Below are positions 32,601 to 40,244 of a DNA stretch of 64,000 bases, in pieces (position 1 is the first letter of the stretch; the number at the start of each line of letters is the position of its first letter). The position numbers were made by a program, and so were the translations under genes. The notes under the pieces were generated by a model. It was not told the DNA's origin, did no database searches, and saw nothing but the letters and a program-made list of their open reading frames with translations. Origin of the DNA: Allolobophora icterica (lineage: Eukaryota > Annelida > Clitellata > Crassiclitellata > Lumbricidae); the NCBI GenBank assembly GCA_963556255.1, contig OY744616.1, forward strand, positions 36,002,966 through 36,066,965, read 5' to 3'.

Positions 32601-33850
32601 ATCCAGCACGGTAATATTAAAACTATGGCCACAAGGCTGTCGCATGTCCCCATAAGAACGATGTACATGGATAAGTCCATACAAGTTACAGCTCATACAG
32701 ACGTACGCCTGAAGATCTGCGCTTACTGCGTGCAATATTTAACGCAGTGGTCAGATACAGAAAATCTACGATTCAAATTCATTTAAAGTTTGAAGTTAAT
32801 TTCGGGTGCTCGTCCTTGACGTTTGAAGCAGCATGCATAGCATACAATGTCATGTATACAGTCAACTTCCTGACTGATCTTTACACGGTTGAATGCATTA
32901 CTTTGATGATCATTTTTCACGTTTTAAGATTACTTGTTTTAATACTTGTCCTTTCTTTGGCGCAATTAATAATGCAGAGTATACTATTTTCAGCCGAGGA
33001 GACGATTCGTTTGGAAACTATACATGAGTTTCGGATCAAGCCAGGAAGCAGCCGTGTGACTACAATGGGAGATGAAATATTTCTGCTACTTGAAGAAGAT
33101 CGTGTGATAAATGTTTACGACCGCGACAGGATCAACAGTAGGGTAAAGGCGAAGGATGTCATCCAGCTACCGAAAGCAGAACCGGTTTGCATGGCAGCTT
33201 GCAGCGTGTCAAACTGCCTGTATGTAGCCCTACGAACAAAGAAGTTCTTCGACCTTTCAGTCTTACGCATTACGAAAGAGGAAGAACATCAATTTAACAT
33301 ATCTCCATGGATCAAGGATCACGGGCCGCCAATTGCTATGTTGCGCGTCTCGGCTAATGGTAGCCTAATAAGCCTCTCAGTGGAGGTAGAACCTACTGTA
33401 ATAAGCATATATAACGCGAATGGTTCCTTGCAACATGAAATAAAGTCCCCAGATACCGATGCGTTCAGATATACAAACGTAATTCAAAAAACAAATGGAA
33501 ACATTGTATTGGCTTATATCAACGAAGATTACCAAACAACTTTATTGGAGTTTGAAACGAGTGGAAGAGAGGTGCGCAAATATGATTCGTCATTTGGTGA
33601 ACAGAGTGCTGTGAATGTTGCAGATTGTCATGGTCGAGTTATGTTAACGGATCCGTTCGATAGAATGGAGCTGTTAGATTCTGAATTTAATCTCCTGGGT
33701 ATTTACAGTCTGCAGCAGTATGGTAATGGCATGGGCCGTTGTCTCTATGACTTGCACTACGAGAGCGAGAGGAATGAGGTTTTACAGATTCATTCGGATT
33801 TGAGTACCAAGACCAGGGCCTTAACTACCTTCCGTTTCACAGAAGATTAA
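23666..33850 (+). CDS. F-box / beta-propeller protein, copy B (four exons, LTR element in intron 2)
   Basis: Proposed join: 23,666-23,729, 24,233-24,294, 32,010-32,223 and 32,994-33,850. This gives 1,197 nt and 398 residues. Exons 1 to 3 have exactly the same lengths as copy A (64, 62 and 214 nt), and exon 4 differs by six nucleotides, so the frame is kept. The F-box reads LPIEILQCILVKAV, then VCSQWNSIL. The propeller keeps VISIYNANGSLQHEI, MELLDSEFNLLG and the FRFTED end. Preservation of frame and splice sites in both copies argues that both are, or recently were, functional. Intron 2 holds a full-length LTR retrotransposon in the sense orientation, whose polyadenylation signals (25,015 and 31,032) could truncate the transcript. 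Confidence 0.8.
24643..24647. repeat. 5-bp target duplication GGCGA, left
   Basis: GGCGA directly before the 5' LTR, repeated after the 3' LTR at 31,097-31,101. Copy A has a single ACGGCGAGCTAC at the matching place. Confidence 0.92.
24648..25079 (+). repeat. 5' LTR
   Basis: Begins TGTCGCGGTC and ends GACCGCGACA (10-bp inverted ends, TG...CA). It differs from the 3' LTR only at 25,038 (G versus T) by my alignment. A TATATAAG box is at 24,845-24,852 and AATAAA at 25,015-25,020. Confidence 0.97.
24809..24852 (+). promoter_or_regulatory. LTR core promoter: CRE, heat-shock element and TATA box
   Basis: TGACGTCA (24,809-24,816) is followed by GAACGTTCTGGAA (24,819-24,831). The latter is three perfectly alternating GAA/TTC/GAA pentamers of a heat-shock element. 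TATATAAG starts 14 bp later. The same trio is in the 3' LTR at 30,826-30,869. Stress-inducible transcription is an inference. Confidence 0.7.
25084..25101 (+). promoter_or_regulatory. primer binding site, tRNA-Leu type
   Basis: TGGTGTCAGAAGTGGGAT begins 4 nt after the 5' LTR. It is complementary to the CCA-bearing 3' end of a leucine tRNA as I know it from animals. Confidence 0.8.
25102..25597 (+). other. 5' leader of the LTR retrotransposon
   Basis: A 496-nt untranslated leader between the primer site and the gag ATG. GA-rich at first, then T-rich. It presumably carries packaging signals, none of which I can identify. Confidence 0.6.
25598..30547 (+). CDS. gag-pol polyprotein, Gmr1 order (PR-INT-RT-RNase H)
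   Basis: One open frame of 1,649 residues. Gag has a highly charged coiled coil (residues about 75-205) with an 11-residue repeat (ERKEKEEREREE type). A CCHC knuckle starts at C440 (CFLCHQKGHRAREC). The protease motif is DSGA at 541-544. The integrase has an HHCC finger from H764, then D835, D900 and E936, giving a DD35E triad. RT follows downstream, with FVDD at 1,357-1,360 in place of the usual YxDD. RNase H starts at VDAS (D1508) and continues through EREAFAV and DHNPLSYL. Gag and pol are fused with no stop or frameshift between them, so Gag/Pol ratio control must be post-translational or absent. All catalytic residues I can check are intact. Confidence 0.95.
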   Translation: MEALTTEMQANIRKMSSERLRVYLMKAGRDEDDVMSWDRNQLMEEWAMEIGKEEEEFKGSPISPTGVDYELQKRRLEFEIRKYEERKEKEEREEKRREEEKKEQREKEEREREERKEKEEREREERKEKEEREREERKEKEEREREERKEKEEREEKRREEEKKERKEKEEREKKERKEKEERERKEKQEERNVRDSLASRTKRYSDALKNILWKFPSDPIEIPGFFDHLDGLFNVYEVDEDVRAKLLLAILSERAKALTMRLTEAQLHDYKFLKEFLLREFKISPSNLRARFWSLHKASDESFTIYSSKLRVALMYYLKSRKITNEFDKLVSLLVADRLKESLSKACLDYILAQEKEEWLSCEDIANAADIYVASHDGGNDLVCRSHPTPKYNNWMRGQPHVQVNNQTAQPKSPKPEIRGEAKIGARVSQEEAKVKGLCFLCHQKGHRARECQTKPSSKKVSTCIFGNPTEEVIDSCVEKVNVLHEIPEQVKQGNLLDNSKPIGLETAVRVYENSIDGLHERSYINVQIEDLPSQPALSDSGAEICCIDKKVIESLNLPVIKRINIIGFQGEGCKADVVYLQMKLANSMEGTTNIAPSLCVMFAAVPELNERVILTPHVVDLLRDSSQYVVMVAGVDRCVQINKGAEEDNLEVNIEKSNSNESLPSEVNEYSQEQLVDDSDNFLDVESTEFKSDEGVANNDTLLREQQNCHNLISCWQQARQNKNNFFIDNNLLYHKGEIMGHKVNQLCLPEDRIEVVLRVAHDAPCAGHMAFKATRARIKLNFWFPRMDERIREYCASCQICQLRTPVKVADRVPITPIPRADELCFNHLNMDCIGPMVVTGESNKSKPQYNYALVLVDKFSRWPMAYPLRSLNAKGVCEALLQVFTTFSIPRIISSDCGTNFTSRLTKEFLRRMGCSPRFNTPGHPEAAGLVERCNQSLKTMIFKLAQSDPRGWHQLLPFVLWSLREKPSGTTHISPFTMVYGTLPRGPLSVLKESWAGERKVPLNLGKSPEEYLQSLKENLEFAKVYADYYSDIETKRYADYYNLRSTDRKYEVGDKVAVLAPDFGSSKFYSRWQGPATVVKVKSPYSYIVEIEGKQRHLHANKIKRYHERLEQAMINSCSVIVDQDEEFGIVEVVDQEEREQISPSKRIDPLIIAHLSQEEQKQLFEVLDRHSAVFVDKPGYCPVLEHEIKITHDFTPKRLRAYKVPELLKPEVQRQIEEMLALDIIRPSKSEMASPVVCVLKGPKGQNGVRLAIDYRHVNKYSLGDCYPTPDIADVLQKVGRAKFISVFDAKSGYWQIPVRKEHRWLTAFVCDAGLFEFTRMPFGLKSASNTFIRAMTQVLHPVRSFTEPFVDDMAVVSMNWNDHLEHLEKFLQTIEEAGLTLNLRKCNFAQNKIKFVGHIVGSGCIEPDPGKIATINDIHPPTTKKEVRKVMGFFSYFRSFIPALAEKARIITDLTRDNIPTKVPWEQKHQEALDKLKDDLSKATQLHTIDFTKEFGLSVDASATAVGCCLFQWTEEGQEKPIAFASLKLTDTQMHWSTIEREAFAVIWALKRFKSWIFLSKIIIYSDHNPLSYLTDASPKSAKLTRWALALQEFNVDFRYRPGRRSTVADFLSRLWLGWWGGEMARHTGIEPADCVDKLTN
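30651..30664 (+). promoter_or_regulatory. polypurine tract
   Basis: GAGGGCGGAGGGAA sits immediately before the 3' LTR, where plus-strand priming is expected. One C interrupts it. Confidence 0.8.
30665..31096 (+). repeat. 3' LTR
   Basis: 432 bp, same ends as the 5' LTR, followed by the target duplication GGCGA at 31,097-31,101. Confidence 0.97.
32010..32223 (+). CDS. exon 3 of F-box gene B (F-box domain)
   Basis: 214 nt with the same boundaries and phases as 14,905-15,118. All F-box core hydrophobics are conserved. Confidence 0.82.
32994..33850 (+). CDS. exon 4 of F-box gene B (beta-propeller)
   Basis: 857 nt after CTATTTTCAG. A longer open frame extends upstream to 32,747 through the intron but has no counterpart in copy A, so the splice-site start is preferred. 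Confidence 0.82.
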
Positions 33851-34143
33851 ACCACTCGAAAGGATGCTAACGATGGGAACAATTAATATTAAATAATTTC
33901 GATATCTCTTGGAATGGGAGTGCCATGGCTACTAATATCTACAATTGTAAATAACTGAACACTGTTAAAGACCTATGCGATTTACATTGAGAATTCGTTT
34001 ACTTGAATCGGATTATGCCTTAAAATCGTTCTTCCTTAATTCGTGCCTTTTATTTTAATAAAATTCTACTCTGTTGTCCTCTATTGACCTTAGTTTGTCC
34101 TTTTTATTTTAATAAAATTCTGCTCTAACCTCTAATGACATGT

Positions 34144-34934
34144 ATTCAAAATAGTGTGAGGAGCTACCCTCGCAATCGAAGACAATGGTGCTTCGGTCCA
34201 ATTAATACATATTTACATATATTTATACGCGTCTAGGTTATTCAAACAAGGTCGAGGGGGATTTGGCACGGCAGAGACCTCTGCCATGGATGGTTCTAGG
34301 ACTATCGCTCATAGGGCCTTCACTCAGGGAACATCGCCCATAAAGTCTTTCGCTCATCGGACTATCGTACGCTAAGGTATTAAATATAAGCACATCAAAG
34401 TAGGGAGGCGAGCAATCAACTTCCAATTAGACGCAATTATAAAAGTAATCAACTGCTCCAATTGACTTCATTAAACTGCAAATATTTACCTAGGTTCGTT
34501 GACTTAATGCTGCATTGAGTTTTTTATGTCTTTTTACAACAAACGATTCATGTAACAAACCTCGACGTCTGTGTTTTATTAACATCTATTATTTTGCTAC
34601 ATCTGAGTTTCAGTCCAGACAACCACAGAGGCCAGAGGTCGCTGACGCCGAGTCCGTGCTTCACTGAACGAGTCTCACAGTCCAGCACTGACCAACAGTC
34701 GTGTTTTTAAACAGGTTGATGCAGTAAATGCTAGGCATATTTCAAAGCCTGTCATCCTTTTACCTCTGAGAAATACTTAAACTATGCAGTTAGCGGTATT
34801 TTGTTGCAAACTGCTGTGCAATGGATGGCTGCATAGAAGTCATCGACTGCTGACTAGGGTTTCAATGGAAGAGAGCAGCTGGCGATAAGAGATGATTATT
34901 GGCCATAGTATGTATTATATATGTATATATATAT
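34144..34934. other. intergenic; inverted relative of the 10,691 tandem repeat
   Basis: 34,285-34,375 contains GGACTATCGCTCATAGG and related words, which on the minus strand match the CTATGAGCGATAGTCC units at 10,691-10,795. The rest shows nothing recognisable. An AT dinucleotide run sits at 34,918-34,945. Confidence 0.45.
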
Positions 34935-35735
34935 ATATATATATTATTAAAGTAGTTTTATATAGCGCCCCTTCAAGATTGCCTACTTAGGAGCACTCCC
35001 AGCCCAATCACGGTCGAACAACACAGTTTTGAGGGCAGTAAGAAGCAGGGTGAAATGATCAATCGGTATTTGACTGAGCTTGTTAGGGAGCCCGTTCCAG
35101 GTCATGGGGCAGCCACAGAGAAGGCACGACGCTGTCGTATGGATGTCCGCGCGCGGGAAACAATAAGTTCAGCTTGCGCAGCTGAGCGGAGAGAGCAACG
35201 GCGCTGTGAGCATGAGGTGGGACAGCACAGCTCCCGCAGGTGTGGATGGGTCAAGCCTTCAAAGCACCGCCGGACCAAGGTAGAGATTCGGTAATTGATA
35301 CGCTGTGGGTAGGGCAGCCAGTGGAGGACATCCCTCATATACGCAGACACTCTGCCAAACTTGGAGATGCGGCCTACAAGGCGGGCAGCAGCCAGCACAC
35401 AGGATTCTGTTCAGAGGCTCAATTCGGCAAGTCGGGAGTCAGTCATATATGGCACTGCAGTAGTCCAATTGAGAAACAACAAATGCATGGACAAGCGTGG
35501 AAGCTGCACCGGGGGACAAAGAACGGGAGATCACCTTGAGTTGTCGGAGCTGGTAATAGCAACTGCGGGAGAGAAGATTTATGTGCCGCATGAATGTAAG
35601 TTCCTGTTCCAGGATGACTCCCAAGTCCCGGACCCATGTCGAGAAAGAAAGGTGTGGGAATTGCAAGGCAAGAGCAGACAGATCTGTTTTAGAGAGCTGC
35701 TGTATGGGGCGTGCCAAGCCATATAAATAGGTATA
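34935..35735 (-). pseudogene. CR1/L2-like LINE relic, minus strand
   Basis: The minus-strand frame at 35,717-35,439 reads VRDLGVILEQELTFMRHI, then QLRQLKVISRSL and QLDYCSAIYD, which are the RT thumb and linker. A second frame (35,398-35,102) continues with AARLVGRI and LHWLPYPQRINYRI. The two frames need a shift, so the copy is dead. Its 3' end runs to about 34,935 with a TAATATAT tail. Confidence 0.8.
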
Positions 35736-36272
35736 GTATAGGCCTACACCGGGTGAAAATATAAGCTGAATAAGGGCAAATGGACTAATACGGTTGCTTA
35801 GTTAATTTTGAAGATTTTATGTCAGTGATTTGTGTGCACGCACATGACTCATTGTAATCGGCTGTGAAAAATTGTTAATTCGGAGTTTTTCTGACATCGA
35901 ATTATGGTTGATGACGTAGCTGCATCAGGTGTTATTGTAACCTACTTAAATTACACCTCCATTGGTTAATCATTTGATTTTGAGCCTATATCTGAATAAG
36001 AGATAGGCTAAATATTAACAAACTAGAGTATTTACCCGTCATATTAGGACGGCAGTGTATATAAGCCTATATGTATCGTTGGTTAAAATGCTCTGATCGC
36101 CGTCGTCAAGACCGCAGTACTGACGTCACAAACGGTTTCTGTTTCACAATAAATTCCAGAGCGTTTATCGACAGGCACACGCTCTATGGATATTATATGT
36201 ATAGATTCAGTTGCGCAGCACGAATGTCCATAAAGCAGGTTCACTGTCATCATCATTTTCATTGTGTTGTTG

Positions 36273-36279
<7 letters not shown>
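35736..36279. other. intergenic, nothing recognised
   Basis: AT-rich with one TAGGCCTA at 35,739-35,746. No gene supported. Confidence 0.4.
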
Positions 36280-36313
<34 letters not shown>

Positions 36314-36640
36314 TTTTTTTTTTTTTTTTTTTTTGCCCCGAGGTATACAGGATCCCTCAGGGACTTCAACATTATTTACAGAGTAGATTTGTCCGGAATG
36401 GGCCCTATTCGTCCAGGTTTAAGTTGTTGAAGGTACCCATAAAGGCCACCGCGTTGAAACGTTGAATCGTGAGCGCAAGGCGTTGAAACAAGAAAGACGT
36501 TTCACGAATGTCCCCCGTAACAGTTTTGAGTTTCTGCCCTAGAGCAGAAAGAAAGGCCAAGCCCTCATTGTTAATCGGGCCCATGGTTTCAAATGCCAGG
36601 GGAACAAAAAAATGAGTAGCGGACAGCTGGCAATATTTAT
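36280..36640 (-). pseudogene. LINE 3' end, minus strand (C-terminal domain relic)
   Basis: The minus strand from 36,638 reads VPLAFETMGPIN, then GDIRETSFLFQRLALTIQRF, matching the 52,859-53,083 relic (VPLAFETLGPIN, then GDHRETTFLYQRLSMTIQRF). A 3' end follows with CCTGAGGGATCCTGTATACC-type sequence, poly(A) and TAA repeats (seen as TTA at 36,280-36,312). Confidence 0.75.
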
Positions 36641-36644
36641 CGTG

Positions 36645-36724
<80 letters not shown>

Positions 36725-36775
36725 TGCTACTACTACTACTACTATTATTATTATCCTTATTATTATTTTAAAAGC
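36641..36775. repeat. (TTA)n microsatellite
   Basis: A TTA array with a (CTA)n patch at 36,725-36,742. It lies between two LINE 3' ends and is probably an expanded LINE tail. Confidence 0.9.
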
Positions 36776-36840
36776 ATCGATATTGTTTGGAATGGTTTAG
36801 AAACGTTGAGATGGTCGCTCCTCGGCTCCGGGCAGCATCG

Positions 36841-36867
36841 ACGAGGTCGCCCGGAAGGCGACCTCGT
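36841..36867. repeat. 11-bp perfect hairpin
   Basis: ACGAGGTCGCC and GGCGACCTCGT flank a 5-nt loop. The GC-rich stem stands out in AT-rich surroundings. Confidence 0.9.
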
Positions 36868-36869
36868 TA

Positions 36870-36990
36870 CTATTAATATTTTTTTATGCCCCGAGGTACA
36901 TATGATCCCTCAGGGGACTTAAATATTAATTAACAGAAGTAGATCATCTGGAACGGCCACTATTCCTCAGGTTTACTCTTATTTCGATCT
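36870..36990 (-). mobile_element. second LINE 3' end of the same family, minus strand
   Basis: On the minus strand the stretch has a GGCCGTTCCAGATGATCTA block and then CCTGAGGGATCATATGTACC and TCGGGGCATAAAAAAAT. This parallels the plus-strand end at 53,085-53,160. Confidence 0.65.
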
Positions 36991-37129
36991 CGATTCTCCA
37001 ATAACATAGTTCGATGTTCGACTGTGATTTCTCCTAAAGCTACCATTGATTGATGCCTGTTGCATTATTATAACGCTATAGAAGCTATTCAGTTAATCGA
37101 GTTGTCTTTCGGTAATTTCAATTCTTTGC
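36991..37129. other. left margin of the endogenous virus
   Basis: 139 bp between LINE sequence and the integrase stop codon. No terminal inverted repeat matching the right margin (51,730-52,200) could be found by eye. Confidence 0.4.
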
Positions 37130-38533
37130 TTAAGTGATGCAATCAAATTGTTCTTGCTGAACAACGTGCGTGCTTACTGTTACGTTAACTTCGCTTAGCG
37201 CATCGGAAAGAATATTTGGCATTTCTTTTGTGACAGTTATCTTATAGGTCGGAGGATCGGTGTATTGAATTTTTGTCACAGTAAAGGTCTCTTCCGTCCA
37301 TCTAGGCGTAAAGCCCGCCTCAAAGAATTTCTTCTTTTTAGAAATTCGGACTCTGTCGCCTATTGAAAATTTCGGTTTATTAGGCGGTTTTGGATTCAAT
37401 CCGCCATATAAATTTTTCCATACAGTGGTCTCATTTATCTTTATACTCGCTTTTATTGGAGTCATTTTTATGGAAGAACGTCTAGTGTTGTTATAACGAG
37501 CAACCATATTTTCTAAAACATCGATATATTTCCTAGTCGAATTAGCTGTGAAATATTTGAACATCTTCTCCTTCATCGTTCTGTTCCAACGTTCGATAAC
37601 GGATGACTTCTCTTCATTTTCAATAGAGTAAATCTGGAATCCAATTGATTTCACGTTTTTATTATAAAACTCCTTACCCTTATCGACCCACAGTTTCTCG
37701 GGTTTTCGTCCGCTACTGGAAAATATATTGGTGAAAGCATCGAACACAGATTTTCCGCTTTTATCTTTTATCGGGACAAGCCACCCGTATTTTGAAAATA
37801 TATCGATAACACTTAATAAATATTTAACGCCATTGTTATATTTCGCGAAAGATTGCATGTCTATGAGGTCTGCAGCCCAAGTGTCGTCAACACCTTTAAC
37901 GTAAACCTTCCTTTTAGTAAAATGTCGTATTACCGGTTTATGCAATTGTTCGGCGAGTTCATCCGTCCATTTTTGAGACGGTTTAACAGCTGGCTTTGAA
38001 TCGGAAGTACCTAAACCTAAACCAAGATTGGCTTTTGTCATCAAAATAGGTTTAATTATCGCTCTTTCGACGCGCTCACGTAATGTAGGATTATTTATAT
38101 TATTTAATTCATTTACCATTACTCTGTCGGCTGCATTTCTAGCAGCGGTATCCGAATACTGGTCATAAGCCAAATCATGAGAGTATGCTGCTTGGTCGAT
38201 TCTGTCAACTGGTTTACTCCAGTCTTTGGGGGAGCCGTCAGGATTCAATCTTAAATCTAATCTAGTTCCTGGTCCCGTAAACGAATGTCCTGGAAGATGC
38301 AATTCTCCAGGAAATTTTGACCACGGCAATTTTATATTCTTAGTAGCTGAATTTAAAGACCCAACTAGATCGCCTCCTGTTTTGGCAGCGGAAAGAAATC
38401 GAGTTTTAGTTTTTCCGCAGTCGGAACATACGGCTCTAATCATAGGTCTTTTATTTTTACTGATGAAATTTTGAGTATCTGTCATTTCGGTTTCTCTCTT
38501 GCACTTTACGCAATACATCTGTTCCATATACAT
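37130..38533 (-). CDS. zinc ribbon - phospholipase A2 - integrase fusion protein
   Basis: 467 residues transcribed leftward, opposite to the other viral genes. Residues 8-39 form a zinc ribbon (C8, C11, C36, C39) like DUF5679. Residues about 80-165 resemble the parvovirus VP1-type phospholipase A2: calcium loop GPGT 87-90 and catalytic HDxxY at H119-Y123. That activity is known to breach endosomal membranes during virus entry. Residues about 215-340 form an rve integrase core with D222, D284 and E314. The D284-E314 spacing is 29 residues, shorter than the usual 35. A C-terminal SH3/chromo-like segment (about 388-432) follows. Joining a capsid-entry enzyme to an integrase in one frame is unusual. 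The start is the first ATG, 35 bp from the divergent ATPase start. Confidence 0.88.
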   Translation of the reverse strand: MYMEQMYCVKCKRETEMTDTQNFISKNKRPMIRAVCSDCGKTKTRFLSAAKTGGDLVGSLNSATKNIKLPWSKFPGELHLPGHSFTGPGTRLDLRLNPDGSPKDWSKPVDRIDQAAYSHDLAYDQYSDTAARNAADRVMVNELNNINNPTLRERVERAIIKPILMTKANLGLGLGTSDSKPAVKPSQKWTDELAEQLHKPVIRHFTKRKVYVKGVDDTWAADLIDMQSFAKYNNGVKYLLSVIDIFSKYGWLVPIKDKSGKSVFDAFTNIFSSSGRKPEKLWVDKGKEFYNKNVKSIGFQIYSIENEEKSSVIERWNRTMKEKMFKYFTANSTRKYIDVLENMVARYNNTRRSSIKMTPIKASIKINETTVWKNLYGGLNPKPPNKPKFSIGDRVRISKKKKFFEAGFTPRWTEETFTVTKIQYTDPPTYKITVTKEMPNILSDALSEVNVTVSTHVVQQEQFDCIT

Positions 38534-38568
38534 TTTAATATAAAACTATTTTTATAATTAAAAAAGAA
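38534..38568. promoter_or_regulatory. 35-bp divergent intergenic region
   Basis: Separates the leftward integrase gene from the rightward ATPase gene. It is almost pure A/T and would have to hold both start-site-proximal elements. Confidence 0.6.
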
Positions 38569-39351
38569 ATGGAAGTTAAAGATTTATCCTGGAACGACGA
38601 GACATCTAAAAGATTTAATAACCCGTTATTACCTAGAAGTATAAGGGGTCTGATCGTTGGGAAGTCTGGATGCGGTAAGACTACGCTATTATTAAATTTA
38701 CTTTTGAATCCAGGATGGTTAGATTACGACAGCTTACAGGTATTTGGAAGATCTCTCTTTCAACCAGAATATAAAATACTTAAAAAAGCATTCGAAGAAA
38801 AGTTATCGAAAGAAGCAATTGTCAATTTGTTTGGTTGTCAAGACGAGATTGCAAGGTTAAATGTATCGCCAGCATTAGTCGTTGAAGAAATGGCTAAAAG
38901 CACAGTTAAAAAATCCGATATGAACTGTCGATTCTTTGAAACTTCGGAAGAAGTGCCCGATCCGAGAGACTTGAATCAGCATAAAAAGAACTTGATGATT
39001 TTCGACGATTTACAATTAGAAAAACAAAACAAATGTGAATCGTATTACATCAGAGGAAGACACAGTAATGTTGATTCGTTTTACCTCGCACAAAACTACT
39101 TCAAACTGCCTAGACAGACCATCAGAGAGAATTCAAACTTTATCTGTTTATTTCGTCAAGACCTTAAAAATATTAATAATATATACAACGATCACGTAGG
39201 CGTAGATGATATGCCTAAAGACGAATTTGTAAAACTGTGCAAAACTGCGTGGGAGCGTCCGCACGGATTTGTAGTGATAGATTTAACCAGTAAAAAGAAC
39301 AACGGTAAGTATAGGAGTGCGTTGGATACATTTTATATGCCTTCAGCATAA
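38569..39351 (+). CDS. genome-packaging ATPase (FtsK/HerA, A32-like)
   Basis: 260 residues. Walker A is GKSGCGKTT at 31-39 and Walker B is LMIFDD at 142-147, followed by the DSFYLAQNYFKLPRQTIREN block that serves as the sensor/arginine-finger region in this family. The protein would pump viral DNA into the preformed capsid. Length is typical for Polinton and adintovirus ATPases. It is the first rightward gene, and its start is fixed by the short gap to the integrase gene. A decayed relative of its C-terminal half lies at 54,600-54,850, outside the element. Confidence 0.93.
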   Translation: MEVKDLSWNDETSKRFNNPLLPRSIRGLIVGKSGCGKTTLLLNLLLNPGWLDYDSLQVFGRSLFQPEYKILKKAFEEKLSKEAIVNLFGCQDEIARLNVSPALVVEEMAKSTVKKSDMNCRFFETSEEVPDPRDLNQHKKNLMIFDDLQLEKQNKCESYYIRGRHSNVDSFYLAQNYFKLPRQTIRENSNFICLFRQDLKNINNIYNDHVGVDDMPKDEFVKLCKTAWERPHGFVVIDLTSKKNNGKYRSALDTFYMPSA

Positions 39352-39371
39352 GCCTTCAGCTTCTTCATAAG

Positions 39372-39402
39372 TTATATATTATATATATATTATATATATA
39401 AA
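39372..39402 (+). promoter_or_regulatory. TATATA run upstream of the penton-like gene
   Basis: A continuous TATATA tract ends 3 nt before ATG 39,403. It belongs to the set of TA-rich tracts found before most structural genes of the element. Confidence 0.6.
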
Positions 39403-40194
39403 ATGGAAGCGCGATTGGAAAAGATAGTTCTCAACACAGAAAAGATCGCTCGTAACACGGAGCCTAAAGAGTCATTCAGCATTTTGGTGAGCGAAAGGAG
39501 CACGCAAATTAGAACTAAATTTAATCCTCTGATTCAACTTGACAAAAACAAAAAGTATGAAATGTGTCTTGTTAATTTAGAGACTTATTTTTCCTTCCCG
39601 AATATATATTCTTTAAACAACAAATTTGCGTATTCGCCGGATAATGGTAAAACGTGGTTTACTATAGAAATCCCAGAAGGGAGTTACGAAATCGTAGATA
39701 TAAACGAACACATTCAGAGAATCATGAAACAATCAGGACATTATGACGAAACGGGAGATGCGTACTGTATAACGTTACAAGCGAACAACAATACTTTGAA
39801 ATCGGTGTTAGATATCGGTGCTAACTATCAGGTTAATATGACAATCGAGAACTCGATTAGAACTGTTTTAGGATTTAATAGCCGAGTGTATTCAGAAGGA
39901 TATAACGAATCCGAGAACATAGTAAATATTATGAACGTAAATAGTTTGAGAGTAACCAGTGACGTAATAGGATCTTCGTACTCTAACGGAACAACGGAAA
40001 ACATTATATATTCCTTTTTCCCGAATGTAGGTCCCGGATACAAGATTATAGAAGTGCCCGTTAATTTAGTATATCTTCCTATTACGCTATTTACGATTTC
40101 GGCTATGGAAACAAAACTCACAGATCAAAATGGAAAACTAATCAACCTTCGAGGAGAGGAGTTGTCGATCAGGTTTAAAATTAGAGAAGTGTGA
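39403..40194 (+). CDS. penton-like minor capsid protein
   Basis: 263 residues, beta-rich and without membrane segments. The position between the ATPase and core protein genes, the length, and the N-terminal coil followed by FSILVSERSTQIRTKFNPLI and KYEMCLVNLETYFSFPNI fit the single-jelly-roll penton proteins of Polintons and adintoviruses, which sit at capsid vertices. The identification rests on context and overall pattern, with no catalytic motif to check. It ends four bases into the longer possible frame of the next gene. Confidence 0.7.
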   Translation: MEARLEKIVLNTEKIARNTEPKESFSILVSERSTQIRTKFNPLIQLDKNKKYEMCLVNLETYFSFPNIYSLNNKFAYSPDNGKTWFTIEIPEGSYEIVDINEHIQRIMKQSGHYDETGDAYCITLQANNNTLKSVLDIGANYQVNMTIENSIRTVLGFNSRVYSEGYNESENIVNIMNVNSLRVTSDVIGSSYSNGTTENIIYSFFPNVGPGYKIIEVPVNLVYLPITLFTISAMETKLTDQNGKLINLRGEELSIRFKIREV

Positions 40195-40230
40195 AAATTA
40201 ATTATCGTGGTATTAAAGTTTTTAATTTCA

Positions 40231-40244
40231 ATTATATATATAAA
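40231..40244 (+). promoter_or_regulatory. TATATATA box before ATG 40,245
   Basis: ATTATATATATAAA lies directly before the start codon. It supports the downstream start over the in-frame ATG-like start at 40,191 that overlaps the preceding gene. Confidence 0.6.

Larger units (their letters stand above)
23421..34143 (+). repeat. segmental duplication, copy B
   Basis: Collinear with copy A once the 6.45-kb LTR retrotransposon (24,648-31,096) is set aside. It contains the second F-box/propeller gene. It is an empty-site reference for four insertions found in copy A. Confidence 0.9.

Noticed and set aside
32747..32993. N-terminal extension of the copy B propeller frame
   Set aside because: Intronic. 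Copy A has no open counterpart, while the phase-matched splice acceptor is conserved in both.
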